From Trichopria drosophilae (lineage: Eukaryota; Arthropoda; Insecta; Hymenoptera; Diapriidae), in the NCBI GenBank assembly GCA_030407085.1, contig CM059585.1, positions 98,054,501-98,118,500 on the forward strand: a DNA stretch of 64,000 nt, read 5' to 3'. A program made the position numbers and the translations under genes. Of this stretch, positions 23,220-32,817 are shown in pieces. The notes under the pieces were generated by a model. The model did no database searches. It saw nothing but the letters and a program-made list of their open reading frames with translations, and had not been told where the DNA came from. Position 1 is the first letter of the stretch, and each line of letters starts with the position of its first letter.

Positions 23220-23480
23220 TACAAAAACGGGTTAACTTTTGGAAATTGAAAAAAGTGAGTTAATTTCAGCTAACGGGTGAAAATGGTTTACTTTTTATGA
23301 TGCGAGCAAAAGTGGGTTAAATATTCCATAAGAGCAAAAGTGAATTATAATTTTAATCCATTTTTGCCCTGAATATTATATAAGTTATTTTTGCTCGCGG
23401 AGATTAATTAATTCGTTTTTCCGCGTTAAAAAAGTTAATTCACTTTTGCCCGAGTTATATTTTTGACCCATTTTTATTCT
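23220..23480. repeat. Quasi-palindromic '(A)AAAGTGGGTTAA / TTAATTCACTTTTGCC' repeats
   Basis: The words AAAAGTG(A/G)(G/A)TTAA, GAGCAAAAGTG and their complements (TTAATTCACTTTTGC, ATTTTTGCCC, TTTTTGCTCGC) recur about eight times in both orientations within 250 bp. Non-coding. Its style resembles the GTGCGTAAA repeats at 23755, 42555 and 48740. Confidence 0.65.
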
Positions 23481-23754
23481 CAGCGTGTCATTTGTCAGTA
23501 TCATATCGTCACTAGTACCAAATCTATAATTGTCATTTATCACAACTATAGTCACTCGCACCATTCTTTTGATAGCCTGAGCAAGGTCAATAATTGGAGG
23601 TCAAATTTCTCATTAGATCCTGATTTAGGACCGACATTCGTTTACTCCAATTAATTTTTACCCTATATCGTTCGTTTCTTTCAGATTTTAAGAGTGTTAC
23701 TTTTTACGTCCTATGACTTAGTCGACTCGGTATAATAATTTACTTTTATGTACG

Positions 23755-23890
23755 TCTTTTCGGTGCGTAAAGTAAACTTGTGCGTAAAGTAAACTTTACG
23801 CACTCGATTATACTTTACGCACGAAAAAGCCGTACGTAAACAATATTTCGGCACACGTGTGTGTGTGTGTAAAGTTCTTTACGCATACGC
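23755..23890. repeat. GTGCGTAAA palindromic repeat, short cluster
   Basis: GTGCGTAAAGTAAAC occurs twice, with the complements TTTACGCAC also twice and CGTACGTAAAC once, and a short (GT)n at 23859-23870. Same word family as 42555-42855 and 48740-49275. Confidence 0.75.
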
Positions 23891-24117
23891 CCCTGTATCG
23901 AAAACTACTCTTTTCACACTCGCGAGTGAAATTCGATTTCAAATGTTACGAAAATATCCCCAGATTTAGGAGACTATCTTTAGGGAAAGACTTTAAGGCT
24001 CACATACTATACATTTCAATTTCGACTTTTAATGTCAGACCTGGAATTTAATGCACAAAAAATGTTAATATACCTTAAATGTGATTTCATTCTTTGTTGA
24101 GTATCATGTATATACCC

Positions 24118-24335
24118 CAAAAAAGATCCCTGCTATCGAATGGAAAATTTACATGGAAAAAATTAAATTTACAAATTAAATTTAATGTACAGTAAACCTA
24201 GTAGAAATCTATCGGTCTAAAATTCGCCAGTTTTTGGCAAACAAACTTGTGTACTGGCCAGTTTGTAAGTAGTAAAATGTGGCCAGTTTTCCGTATAAAT
24301 TTAAGAAAATCATGGATTTTTTTCGATACCATTTT
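24118..24335 (+). repeat. Dispersed repeat R1, copy 2
   Basis: Direct-orientation partner of 9595-9795; the shared words are described there. It is slightly longer because of an AAATTTAC insertion. Confidence 0.7.
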
Positions 24336-24603
24336 TAAACTAACTGTAGACAGTTTCTGCTGTTTTTGAAAAAAGTACTCAGAATATTTATTACGAACAA
24401 CCTACTTTTGTCTAATTTCTTGACGATAATTTAGGTAACATTATGTGGATGTTTTTTTTTACTTTATGCAGTTTCTGTTTAGATTTTATCTGCTTTTTGT
24501 AGTTTTAGAATAGACAGTTTTTGAGCGTAACTATTATTATTAGGAAAAATATTAAACTTCGTACAGCAGCTTTAATACGAGTATAGTCATCATAATCAAG
24601 ATC

Positions 24604-24660
24604 GTCATCCTCGTCGTCATCATCATCATCACCATCATCACTGCTATTGTTATTATTTTC
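24604..24660 (+). repeat. (TCA/ATC)n microsatellite
   Basis: GTCATCCTCGTCGTCATCAT followed by CATCATCACCATCATCAC, an imperfect trinucleotide run with no ORF around it. Confidence 0.85.
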
Positions 24661-25486
24661 GTTAACATTTTTATCAATTACGGGAATTTATATGCTTATA
24701 AGCAGGGCACATAGGGTTTTCTGCATAATTTTCTTGAAATGCTTAATATAATGTAATCTAATTCTACGGTCACTAGCGGCAGAAAAAAAAACATAATTAT
24801 AAACGGACGGGAAAAAAGATCGTAGAAGGGCGATCCACACCAGACATATTCACGAGATACTGATTATTGTCTTCAAATTTAATAGCATGGTATAATTTTT
24901 CGAAAATCGCATGCAATGAAACGAATAACAACCGTGAAATGTAAACAAAGTAAGTTAAGGGTTGTAAACATTTCGCTGCGTTTGATATGTGCCCTTCTGC
25001 GATCCACATTTATTTCATACATATTTTGAGCAATTTTGCTGAATTAAGCAACTACGAAGCTAAATTTCAATACGGATAAATACATACAATAAGTACACTG
25101 TAAATCAGATTCAAGAAATTAATATCCGAGAGAAATTGGAGCGTTTTTGATAGTGCTTCTTCTGAGTTTAATTGAAATCGTATGAAATATCATTCACGTT
25201 AAGCAATCTAACAAACAACGTATCATTTCGAATAAAAAATTATTACCCGTGTTTCGGAAGTATCGTATATTGACGCATATAACAGAATGTAACGTATGAC
25301 ATCGGATGCATTGGAAAGACGAAAAATATTCGAAATTTATTGTGCGTGTGAAAACATTTGAAAACGACTAATTTCGTATTAAAATTTGATGAATTTCATT
25401 CGAAAGTGGAAACAAATCGAATGAAAGTCGAAATTTTTGCACACGAACTCGTTTGTTGGGTAGATATAAAAAAGCAATTTTTTAAT

Positions 25487-25886
25487 TACTGTTGACAACT
25501 TCAATTACTGTACTTCCTTTCTCAAGCATAATTTGTATCTCTGCTACAGCGTCTAATGCAGCAAATTGCGATTCTAAGAGTGATAGAGCTGCTTGCACTT
25601 CTTGGACTGTCGTCTACATTAGTTTCTTCATCATTGATACAATCACCCACTGTACTTGGACCGCATATTGTTCGCACATGAGGGCAGTATCGTAAATTTC
25701 TTCAACGTCTTCCAAATGCAGATTTGGAATATCTCCATTGTCTTCTAGTGGGGTTGTCATAACATCTTCCTGCATCAGAATTGGATCTTCATATTTAATT
25801 GTAACCTGCCCCAAGTTTGAAACCAAGTTTGATTGAGAAGTGTCATTTTTCGCTGTTGATTGCACATATAATAAATTATGCAACAA
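25487..25886 (-). pseudogene. Broken ORF with predicted coiled coil, unrecognised
   Basis: On the minus strand a frame of about 90 codons, rich in D, E, L and M (LEDVEEIYDTALM, VIVSMMKKLM), meets a TAG at 25614. It continues in the same frame with a heptad-like helix (VQAALSLLESQFAALDAVAE, then EIQIMLEKGSTVIEVV). The composition looks protein-like, unlike most ORFs here. An acceptor-like CAATCAACAG lies just inside its 5' end. I do not recognise the family; accessory DNA-binding proteins of DNA transposons often end in such helices, but that is a guess. Confidence 0.35.
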
Positions 25887-26119
25887 TAAACATAATCTAA
25901 GAGTCTTACTACCATATAGAAATAGATTACAGAAATGCTGGCACTATTGAATATTGGTGAACTCCAAAATACTAACCTAGAAGAATTAGATGTGCGTTCC
26001 CTGCCGAAAAAATACTGCAGAACATTATTTAGAAAATACATAAAGCACCATTGTATAGTTTTTGCACCATACAAAGTTAAATTTAGGACGGGATTCACAA
26101 TATTTCTACTTCTTTAAAT

Positions 26120-26900
26120 TGTGACGGAAGTTTTAAACGACATTGTATGCTACTTCTTTTTCGTAATAACTGTACTTTGTATGGTGCTCTACGTTTTCTG
26201 AATCGTGTTCTATGGTATATATATGGTATATCAGATCATATTTCTGATACGTACATATTTGTTATTGTTTTTCTAGCTTACTTAACATGGCGAATACTCA
26301 CTTTGATAAGTACTTTTCGAACATTTCGTACTTATCTACCATTTTTTAGAGAATATTATGTAGAATATGGCTATTTTCCCCGTTTTTGAAAACCGTATAG
26401 GAAAAAAGTTATATAGGAGCAAAATTAGCACATGTTTAGAATACTTGCATACTTACGCATTTTCACTTTTTTCTGGCGCATGTTGCACCCATTGCAACAA
26501 AAATATTGTTCGACTAATGTACAAAAATGTTTCTTGGATGAATATGAATGCGAATCTCGGTTTCAGCACGACCCTCAACACCCGTAGAAAAAATGTTTTT
26601 GCACTTGTATCGAAAACTTACATTTCAAACGAAAAATATTCTAGGATTATATGTATATATGTTCACCTTGAAGTGCTAAGTGATGTTTAGGTTATGTCTA
26701 CGACTACTTCAATACCTTCCTTGCACAATAATTATATAATTATGAATAGAAATTTTGTACAATCGGACATAATGCATATTTTTCCTGACTAAGAATTAGC
26801 CTATTTTGTATTCCTTTACTTAATGCACGTTTTCCTCAAAGTTGCACAATTCTTCGGCATTTTATTATATTCGGCAATAATTGCGGTTTCAGTATCTACC
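26120..26900. other. AT-rich DNA, no gene recognised
   Basis: ORFs up to 107 codons overlap in several frames and match no family I know. Confidence 0.5.
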
Positions 26901-27218
26901 AGGAATAATAGGAGAGAGTGGGGCAGACTGTGACACTTTTTTTCAAAGTCAATTTAAAATATATTATATTCTGTAAATGCTCATTTTTATAACACTAATC
27001 GATAGTGCGATTATATAAGTTGATAAAATAATAGAGATATGCATACAAAAATAACGTATTTCAATAAAAATATTCATTTTTAAAACATTTGGTTTTGTCA
27101 CAGTCTGCCCCATACGTGGGATCAGGCGTGACAGGTAGTAATTTATACTGTGGGGTACATTGTGACGTATTGATGTAAAGCAGGAAAATAATTTTTCTTA
27201 CCACATTATGATTTTATT

Positions 27219-27236
27219 ATAATAATTTTTACAATT
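27219..27236 (+). repeat. 18-bp target-site duplication, left
   Basis: ATAATAATTTTTACAATT, identical to 31783-31800. It lies directly against the (ATTT)n tail that forms the LINE 3' end on the minus strand. Confidence 0.85.
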
Positions 27237-27475
27237 ATTTATTTATTTATTTATTTATTTAAAATCATCAACGGCCCATAAGGCCTTTTACAAAAATTAA
27301 TAAAAATATTTTTTTTACATTGGTAGAGGCGCAAAACAAAATTCATAAAACTACTGGTAACAAATTAATATAAACAATACATAATAAATAATAAACAATA
27401 CAAAATAAATAATAAACAATACATAGTAAATAATAAACAATTTTGACTCGATAAAAACAATAGACCATAAGATCA

Positions 27476-29485
27476 CTATAGAACCTCCGGATAAAATCTT
27501 AGGCAGGTCGCTCTAAACAACCCAAATGCAATGTTTAAAGGCAAATCATAAGATTGCCGAGGAAGCGCATTCCAATCCCTCCGCAGACGACTAATGGGAG
27601 AATAAAAACCAAAATTCGACGAACTGTTAATTTCCTCCAGAGGACGGAGATCCCTAATTAGATAACGGCTGACACGATTGGTCAATAAGCTGGACAGTTC
27701 TCTACAATTCAGACCACCATACAGAATTTTATAAACAAAAGTTACATTAAAATACGTATGAATAGAATGGACTGTGGGCAAATTAAGGGTACTTGATAAT
27801 TGAGAGTAGTCATGATCAATGAAAGACATAGGAGAATGAGTTTTAAAAGAGAGAAACCGAATAAACTTATGCTGCAGGGATTCCAAATTATTTATGTATT
27901 TTTTGAAGTGAGGTGACCAAATAACCGAACCATATGTAATATGCGGAAGAACAAGCGCTTTATAAAGGTGAATGATAGAGTGAATATTGTTAAAATCTTT
28001 TGTAGAACGTCTTAAGAATCCCAGAGCAGAATAAGCCTTGGCTAAAACACTGTCTTGGTGAGGTCTGAAGCAAAATGACGAGTCCAGGATAACACCCAAG
28101 TCTGAGATGGAATCCACCCTCTGAAGGCACGAGCTAGAGATGAGATAATCATAATTAAAAAATTTTAAACGTCTGTGGAATGAAATGGATTTGCACTTTT
28201 GAATGTTAAGAGGTAACAAATTGTAGTCGGCCCACAAAACAATTTCATTTAAGTCCCTTTGGAGATTGGATGCATCAAGGGGAGATAGAATCTCAATATA
28301 CAATTTGATATCGTCAGCAAATAGCAGGAATTTGGAATATTTGATAGAATGTACAATGTCGTTTATGAATAGAACAAACAATAAAGGTCCCAGGTGGGAA
28401 CCTTGAGGGACTCCTGAAATAACGATATATGGATTTGAGATGGAATCTCTGATTCTTACCATTTGCTGGCGATTCATCAAATAATTACCGAACCATCTTA
28501 AGAGATTTCCACCAATTCCCAGTTGCGAAAGCTTATTGATGAGTAGACCATGGTCGACTGAATCAAATGCCTTCGCAAAATCTAGATAGATCGCATCCAC
28601 CTGATGGAAACTGTCAAGAGCTCTAGAAATGTAATCAGTATATAGCGTTAAGTTCGTAATAGTTGATCTCCCCCTGATGAAACCATGCTGCTGATTTATC
28701 AAAATATTTGAAAAGGAAGCCCGCAACTTATTTGCTATAATCGCATCTAGTAGTTTTGCAAAAACGCATAATATTGAGATAGGTCTATAATTCTCTATGT
28801 GACACTTATTTCCATTTTTGTGAATAGGAGTGACATAAGCTGTTTTCCATATATCTGGGAATGTACCAGATTGAAGCGATTTGTTGAATAGCAAGACTAG
28901 GGGCTCTAAGAGAGGAGCAATACATTTTTTAATAAAGCTTGACGGAATCAAGTCTGGTCCGAACGAATAAGAATCCTTTATGCTATTCACTATGGAAGAA
29001 ATATCTACAGCTGTAATAATAAAACTATCATGAGTTATTCCATCATTAGAAAATACATTGACATCAGGATCGCTAGAAGCCCGGTGTACAGATTTAAAAA
29101 AATCAGCAAACCCATCGGGGATGTCATGAGATATGAGGGATCTGTCTTCAAAAAACATATTCTCAGGAATATCATTAGAAGATTTTAAATTCTTTATGTA
29201 GGACCAAAACGATTTGATATTTGTCCTGGACTTTGTTTCTATCGAGTCAATGTATCTTCTATAGCAAGATTTTGATAATCTTAAGCACTCCGATCGAAGC
29301 TTCTTAAATTTAATATATAAATTAAAATCATTGGTAGCACGCCACGCTTTATGCACAAATTTCTTTTCCTGAATCAACTTTTTCAGCTCACAATTAAACC
29401 ATATCGGATAAGTACTGGAGAATACTTTTTTGGACGGAGTATTTTTAGAAATAACAGAATATAAAAGTTTATAAAAACTGTCTAC
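27476..29485 (-). pseudogene. LINE ORF2, reverse-transcriptase part
   Basis: Copies LINE RNA into DNA at the nicked target. The frame is open from about 29485 and runs to a stop at 27476, roughly 670 codons. Motifs in order: a linker with Y..LRSECLRLSKSCY; the RT start with GPDLIPSSFIKKC; KTAYVTPIHKNGNKCHIENY and RPISIL; LDFAKAFDSVDHGLL (first catalytic Asp); SGVPQGSHLGPLLF; FADDIKLY (catalytic Asp pair); then the thumb (SDLGVILDSSF) and a C-terminal tail with ALVLPHITYGSVIW and RRDWNALP. Catalytic residues are intact. It is the same protein as the endonuclease upstream, separated by a single-base frame change (apparent loss of one base in an A run near 29484). Confidence 0.93.
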
Positions 29486-30372
29486 TTTTGCTCAAATTCC
29501 GAATGAGCTAAAATGGGTCTCCAATCCTTCTCCGACAAGGCTTCAATTATTGACACGTAATCTGCGTTCCGAAAATCCCATTGTGTTGAAGAAAAATCTC
29601 TTCTAGTGACAAACTCAGCATCCAATTCAAAGTAGGCGGGATCATGATGATCTTCAACGGGTACTAACGAATCCATAGCGTTAATAAGGTGAAAATCAGG
29701 TGAAGAACAAAAAGCCAAATCAAGTGTATAACCTTTCAAATTATTAATTGGGAAAAACTGTCTGAGTCCGTATAAATTTAAATTGTTAGACAAAAATTTT
29801 GCATTATCCTGAATCTTGAGGGATGGATGAGAACAGTTGCAAATTAAACTTGATCCTGAGTCCCATGACGTTAATGGAAGGTTAAAGTCACCAAACAGGA
29901 TTACTTGATCTTCCGGATGATCCGACATCACTTGTTCCAATTCCATCACAAGAGCCTCATATTTGTCCAGATCAGAATTAGGAGGAATGTAGACAACTCC
30001 CAATACGAATCTGTGCGAGTTAACATGCACTACAAGAAATAAGTACTCCTGATCATTGCAAGTGGAGCATCGAACAGCACCCAAGGATTTCTTGACAGCA
30101 ATAAGTACACCTCCTCCATAACCATCCGAGCCACTTGCCGTTTCTCTGTCAGTTCTGAATATAAAGTATTCATTTAACCCTAACTCCTTATCATGAATAC
30201 GAGGATGCAAATAAGTTTCTGTTAAAATAATGAAGTCAGGCGAGGGACATAGATGTGAGACAGAGTTCCTTATGTATGGGAGTTTAGTACGCAGACCATT
30301 TACATTTTGATAAAAAAAGACGCACTTGCGCCAGCTACCATTCTTTAATTTTTTGGAAAGCTCAAACTCGAT
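29482..30372 (-). pseudogene. LINE ORF2, endonuclease part
   Basis: An APE-like endonuclease that nicks the target DNA. The frame is open from about 30372, overlapping the end of ORF1 by about 28 bp, without an obvious ATG, so the translation start is unresolved. Motifs in order: YQNVNGLRTKL, LTETYLHPRI (catalytic Glu), a GGGVLIAVK stretch, VYIPPNSDLDKYEAL, LFGDFNLPLTSW (catalytic Asp/Asn), TLDLAFCS, and VEDHHDPAYFEL (the terminal DH). It ends prematurely in TAG at 29482-29484, where the frame shifts into the reverse-transcriptase part. Confidence 0.9.
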
Positions 30373-31331
30373 CTATCGCAAATTGTTGGAGTACCAGACA
30401 AAAATTTTACAATTTTTGGTGAACCAGGATGCGATGCATTATAATCTGTGACCGATTTTTTTAATTCGTTGTAACGGTCACGTTGAATTCTGGTGTGTTC
30501 GGCTGAAACTTTGATATCTTTTGGGAGCTCCTTCCAGCTCTTCAGAGCCTTATACACATCATTTACGCAACCAAGTCTGGCCAATAAGGGACGATTTTTT
30601 CCCTGGACATAGCGACCTAAACGCTTCACCATTTGACATGATATTCCTAATTTCGTGAAACACTGATTTGCGAATCTCAGATCGGATGCCAAACTATCAT
30701 CATCCTTTACATTAAAAATAATAATGTTGTTTTGCCGTCTAGTCCTCTCAGCCGCTTCATGAATCCAAGATTCCATATTTTCATTTGTGGAAGTGGATGG
30801 TGAATTCGTTAACTCGGATCGAAATTTACTTATATCTTGCTCACACGATTGAATTTTATGCTCCAATTGAGTAATTTTCACTTCAATCACTGTTTCCACC
30901 TTAGTTTTTAAAGATAATGCAATATTTGAAAGATCCGTGACCTTGTTATCTGTGGATTCGATACGCGAAGAAAGGGTCTCAATTGAGTTATTTATCTTGG
31001 CATTTCCCACCATCAAGTTTTTCATGTCGGAAGAAAGACCTAAAATCATATTTGCCACATCCTTGATCGTCGGTTCATTTGTTTGTTCACTGATCTGCGT
31101 TGAGGCGAACTCTGAATCTGAAGACGAAGTGCGAAGACGTTTTGTGGATTTAGCACTTGTTACAGATTTGCAACAAATGGCTAGGCCGTCCTTAGACACT
31201 CGTCTAGCAAAACAGCTCTTGTGAAAAAGCGTACCACAATCAGGACATTTTAGTGCTTTTTCTACATCGAACCCAGATTTTTAGGGACAAAGAAAGCACC
31301 TAAGTTCTTCATTACCACCATTACCACCCAT
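30345..31331 (-). pseudogene. LINE ORF1 (nucleic-acid-binding protein), one stop
   Basis: The ATG at 31331 starts a frame of about 328 codons ending at 30345. The N-terminus is a PHD/zinc-ribbon-like finger: CFLC, CPDC, H..C and C, with a TAA stop at codon 17, just after the first Cys pair. A Ser/Thr-rich segment follows, then a coiled coil (SIETLSSRIESTDNKVTDLS to LEHKIQSCEQDISKF), then the conserved C-terminal part with RTRRQNNIIIFNV, MVKRLGRYVQGKNRPLLARL and RIQRDRYNELKK, typical of CR1/Jockey-type ORF1 proteins. A shorter product could start after the stop but would lose part of the zinc finger. Confidence 0.85.
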
Positions 31332-31782
31332 GATGTGCTCCAAAAATTTAGTTACAGGTTATGTTGCAACGTGGTTGTGGGAGAATGCAACAATTTAAGT
31401 CAAAATCTTGACAAAATACAAATGTAAATTTCCACTTCTTGAGCAAATAATAAAACTCAAAGAAAAATACACTTTTTGACACCACAACTTGATAAAAAAT
31501 AGAGATCACATAAAATAATTTTTGGAGAGTAAATTTATACAACTTGAATTTATACAATTATATTTTATTATTAATTTTATATTTATAAAATCTTGATTTT
31601 TTATCTTATATACTTACTTATTCGTTACAAATTCACTTATTTTTATCACAGCGAACATTTTTGTTACATTATGTATTTAATTCCAATCTACAAGCTACAA
31701 GTGTTGAAAACAATATTTTGCTAAATAATGCAATCTGTAGGTTATGTCACACACTGCCCCACAATGTCACAATGACCCCCGC

Positions 31783-31800
31783 ATAATAATTTTTACAATT
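31783..31800 (+). repeat. 18-bp target-site duplication, right
   Basis: Exact copy of 27219-27236. It marks the LINE 5' end at 31782. Confidence 0.85.
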
Positions 31801-32142
31801 TTCATTACATTTTAAGAAATTCAATATTTTTAGGTTAATTTTTTAATTCGATTATTATCTTTGATTATTCTATTATTCAGTTGATGCCTTACTAAAGATA
31901 CAGAAGAAATATATGTAAATTTATGACAAAAGGAAATTGAGACAAAAAGGTTACTTGAATACCTCGAAACTCATATATTTATCTACATTACTCATAACCA
32001 CGAACCCCGTTATTTTTACGTTTTTTTTATTGGCTATGATAACCTTAATATTATAAAAAAATATTGGATTTTTTTGAGTGCACATCAGATTTCGAGAAAT
32101 CTTGAGTGGAAAGTGTGCCCCGTGTCAACCCCACTCTCCCCT

Positions 32143-32554
32143 TCACCACCATTCTTCTAAATCACCAATACTCTTCTCTAGCTCGAATCCTGTTTTATTC
32201 ATACTCGGGATTTCATAATATGTCATACATAATTCCTCTCACTTACAATAAGTAAATATAATTCACTGTTTATTATTTTCTTGATTGCCGCGAATTTTAT
32301 AATTTCTATTTCAATCATAATAGTAAAACTGTCATTTATGTAGCATTTATCGTTACTTTTATTAAATTCCCTGTCATTTAGGAAGTTAAAAAATTTTTCA
32401 TATCTATCAAATATCATTTAGAAATGAAATGACGATGAGAAAAATAGTCGGCGTTAATGCGCTATATGACGTATATGCCAAGCACGCTGAGTTGAAGCGT
32501 CCGATTAGAATGTTTTAGATAGACGGAGCGATTAGTACCCGAACTTATCGTGGG
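32143..32554. other. AT-rich DNA, no gene seen
   Basis: No recognisable ORF. GC content rises near 32450, shortly before the U1 promoter block. Confidence 0.5.
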
Positions 32555-32655
32555 GTGGCGCCATTAGCTAGCAGGTTAGGAAGGGGAAATCACCATTTTC
32601 AAAAGTAAAATGGGTTTTCGTTTCCTACAAGTTAAAGCTCGAGGGTCGAGAAAGC
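32555..32655 (+). promoter_or_regulatory. U1 snRNA upstream promoter region, copy 2
   Basis: Aligns column for column with 16295-16395 (constant offset of 16,260 bp), with changes mostly in spacer positions. The conserved GGGTTTTCGTTTCCTACAAG block is the best candidate proximal sequence element. Confidence 0.7.
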
Positions 32656-32817
32656 ATACTTACCTGGCGCAGAGGCTACTATGATCAAAAAGGCAGTTCC
32701 TCCGGGGTGAGGCTCTTTCATTGCACTAAGATCGAGCTGACCCCTGCGAATATCCCTAATGTGGATATCTCGGGCGTATTATTTTTGTTAGTCGGGACTG
32801 CGTTCGCGCTATCCCGG
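32656..32817 (+). ncRNA. U1: U1 spliceosomal snRNA, copy 2
   Basis: Starts with the same ATACTTACCTG splice-site-pairing end and has the same Sm site and 3' stem-loop as copy 1. Over 162 nt I count roughly ten or fewer differences from copy 1, most of them in stem-loop I. There it reads GCTACTATGATCAAAAAGGC instead of GTTACTGTGATCATCAAGGC, which weakens the stem and moves the loop further from the canonical GATCAYGAAGG that binds U1-70K. In stem-loop II and III it has CCGGGGTGAGG and GACCCCTGCG, which are closer to the canonical form than copy 1. It is either a variant U1 or the start of a pseudogene. Confidence 0.9.

Larger units (their letters stand above)
27237..31782 (-). mobile_element. 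Full-length-sized non-LTR retrotransposon (LINE), inactive
   Basis: 4.5 kb between exact 18-bp direct repeats, with ORF1, an APE-type endonuclease and a reverse transcriptase in the normal order on the minus strand. The 3' end is a short AAAT tandem repeat instead of poly(A) (plus strand 27237-27262). ORF1 has one in-frame stop (31281-31283) and ORF2 has one frameshift (about 29484). So few breaks indicate a fairly recent copy. The PHD-like zinc finger in ORF1, the YQNVNGLRTKL start of the endonuclease and the repeat tail suggest the CR1/Jockey group, but the clade should be settled by a tree. Inserted in element B. Confidence 0.9.
26911..32142. mobile_element. Inverted-repeat element B with TGTGAC/GTCACA subterminal repeats, interrupted by a LINE
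   Basis: The left end GGAGAGAGTGGGGC, followed by AGACTGTGACAC, is mirrored at the right by GTGTCAACCCCACTCTCCCC. Variants of this end word recur inside: GTCACAGTCTGCCCCA (about 27099), TGGGGTACATTGTGAC (about 27150), and GTCACACACTGCCCCACAAT (about 31747). Removing the LINE leaves about 700 bp. TA precedes the left end, but the right flank is TTC, so the target duplication is not clear. No transposase of its own was found. Confidence 0.6.

Noticed and set aside
25935..26098. Upstream exon for the broken ORF at 25487-25886 (donor-like AG|GTTAGT at about 25975)
   Set aside because: The phase of that donor does not fit the acceptor at the start of the broken ORF; joining them gives an immediate stop.
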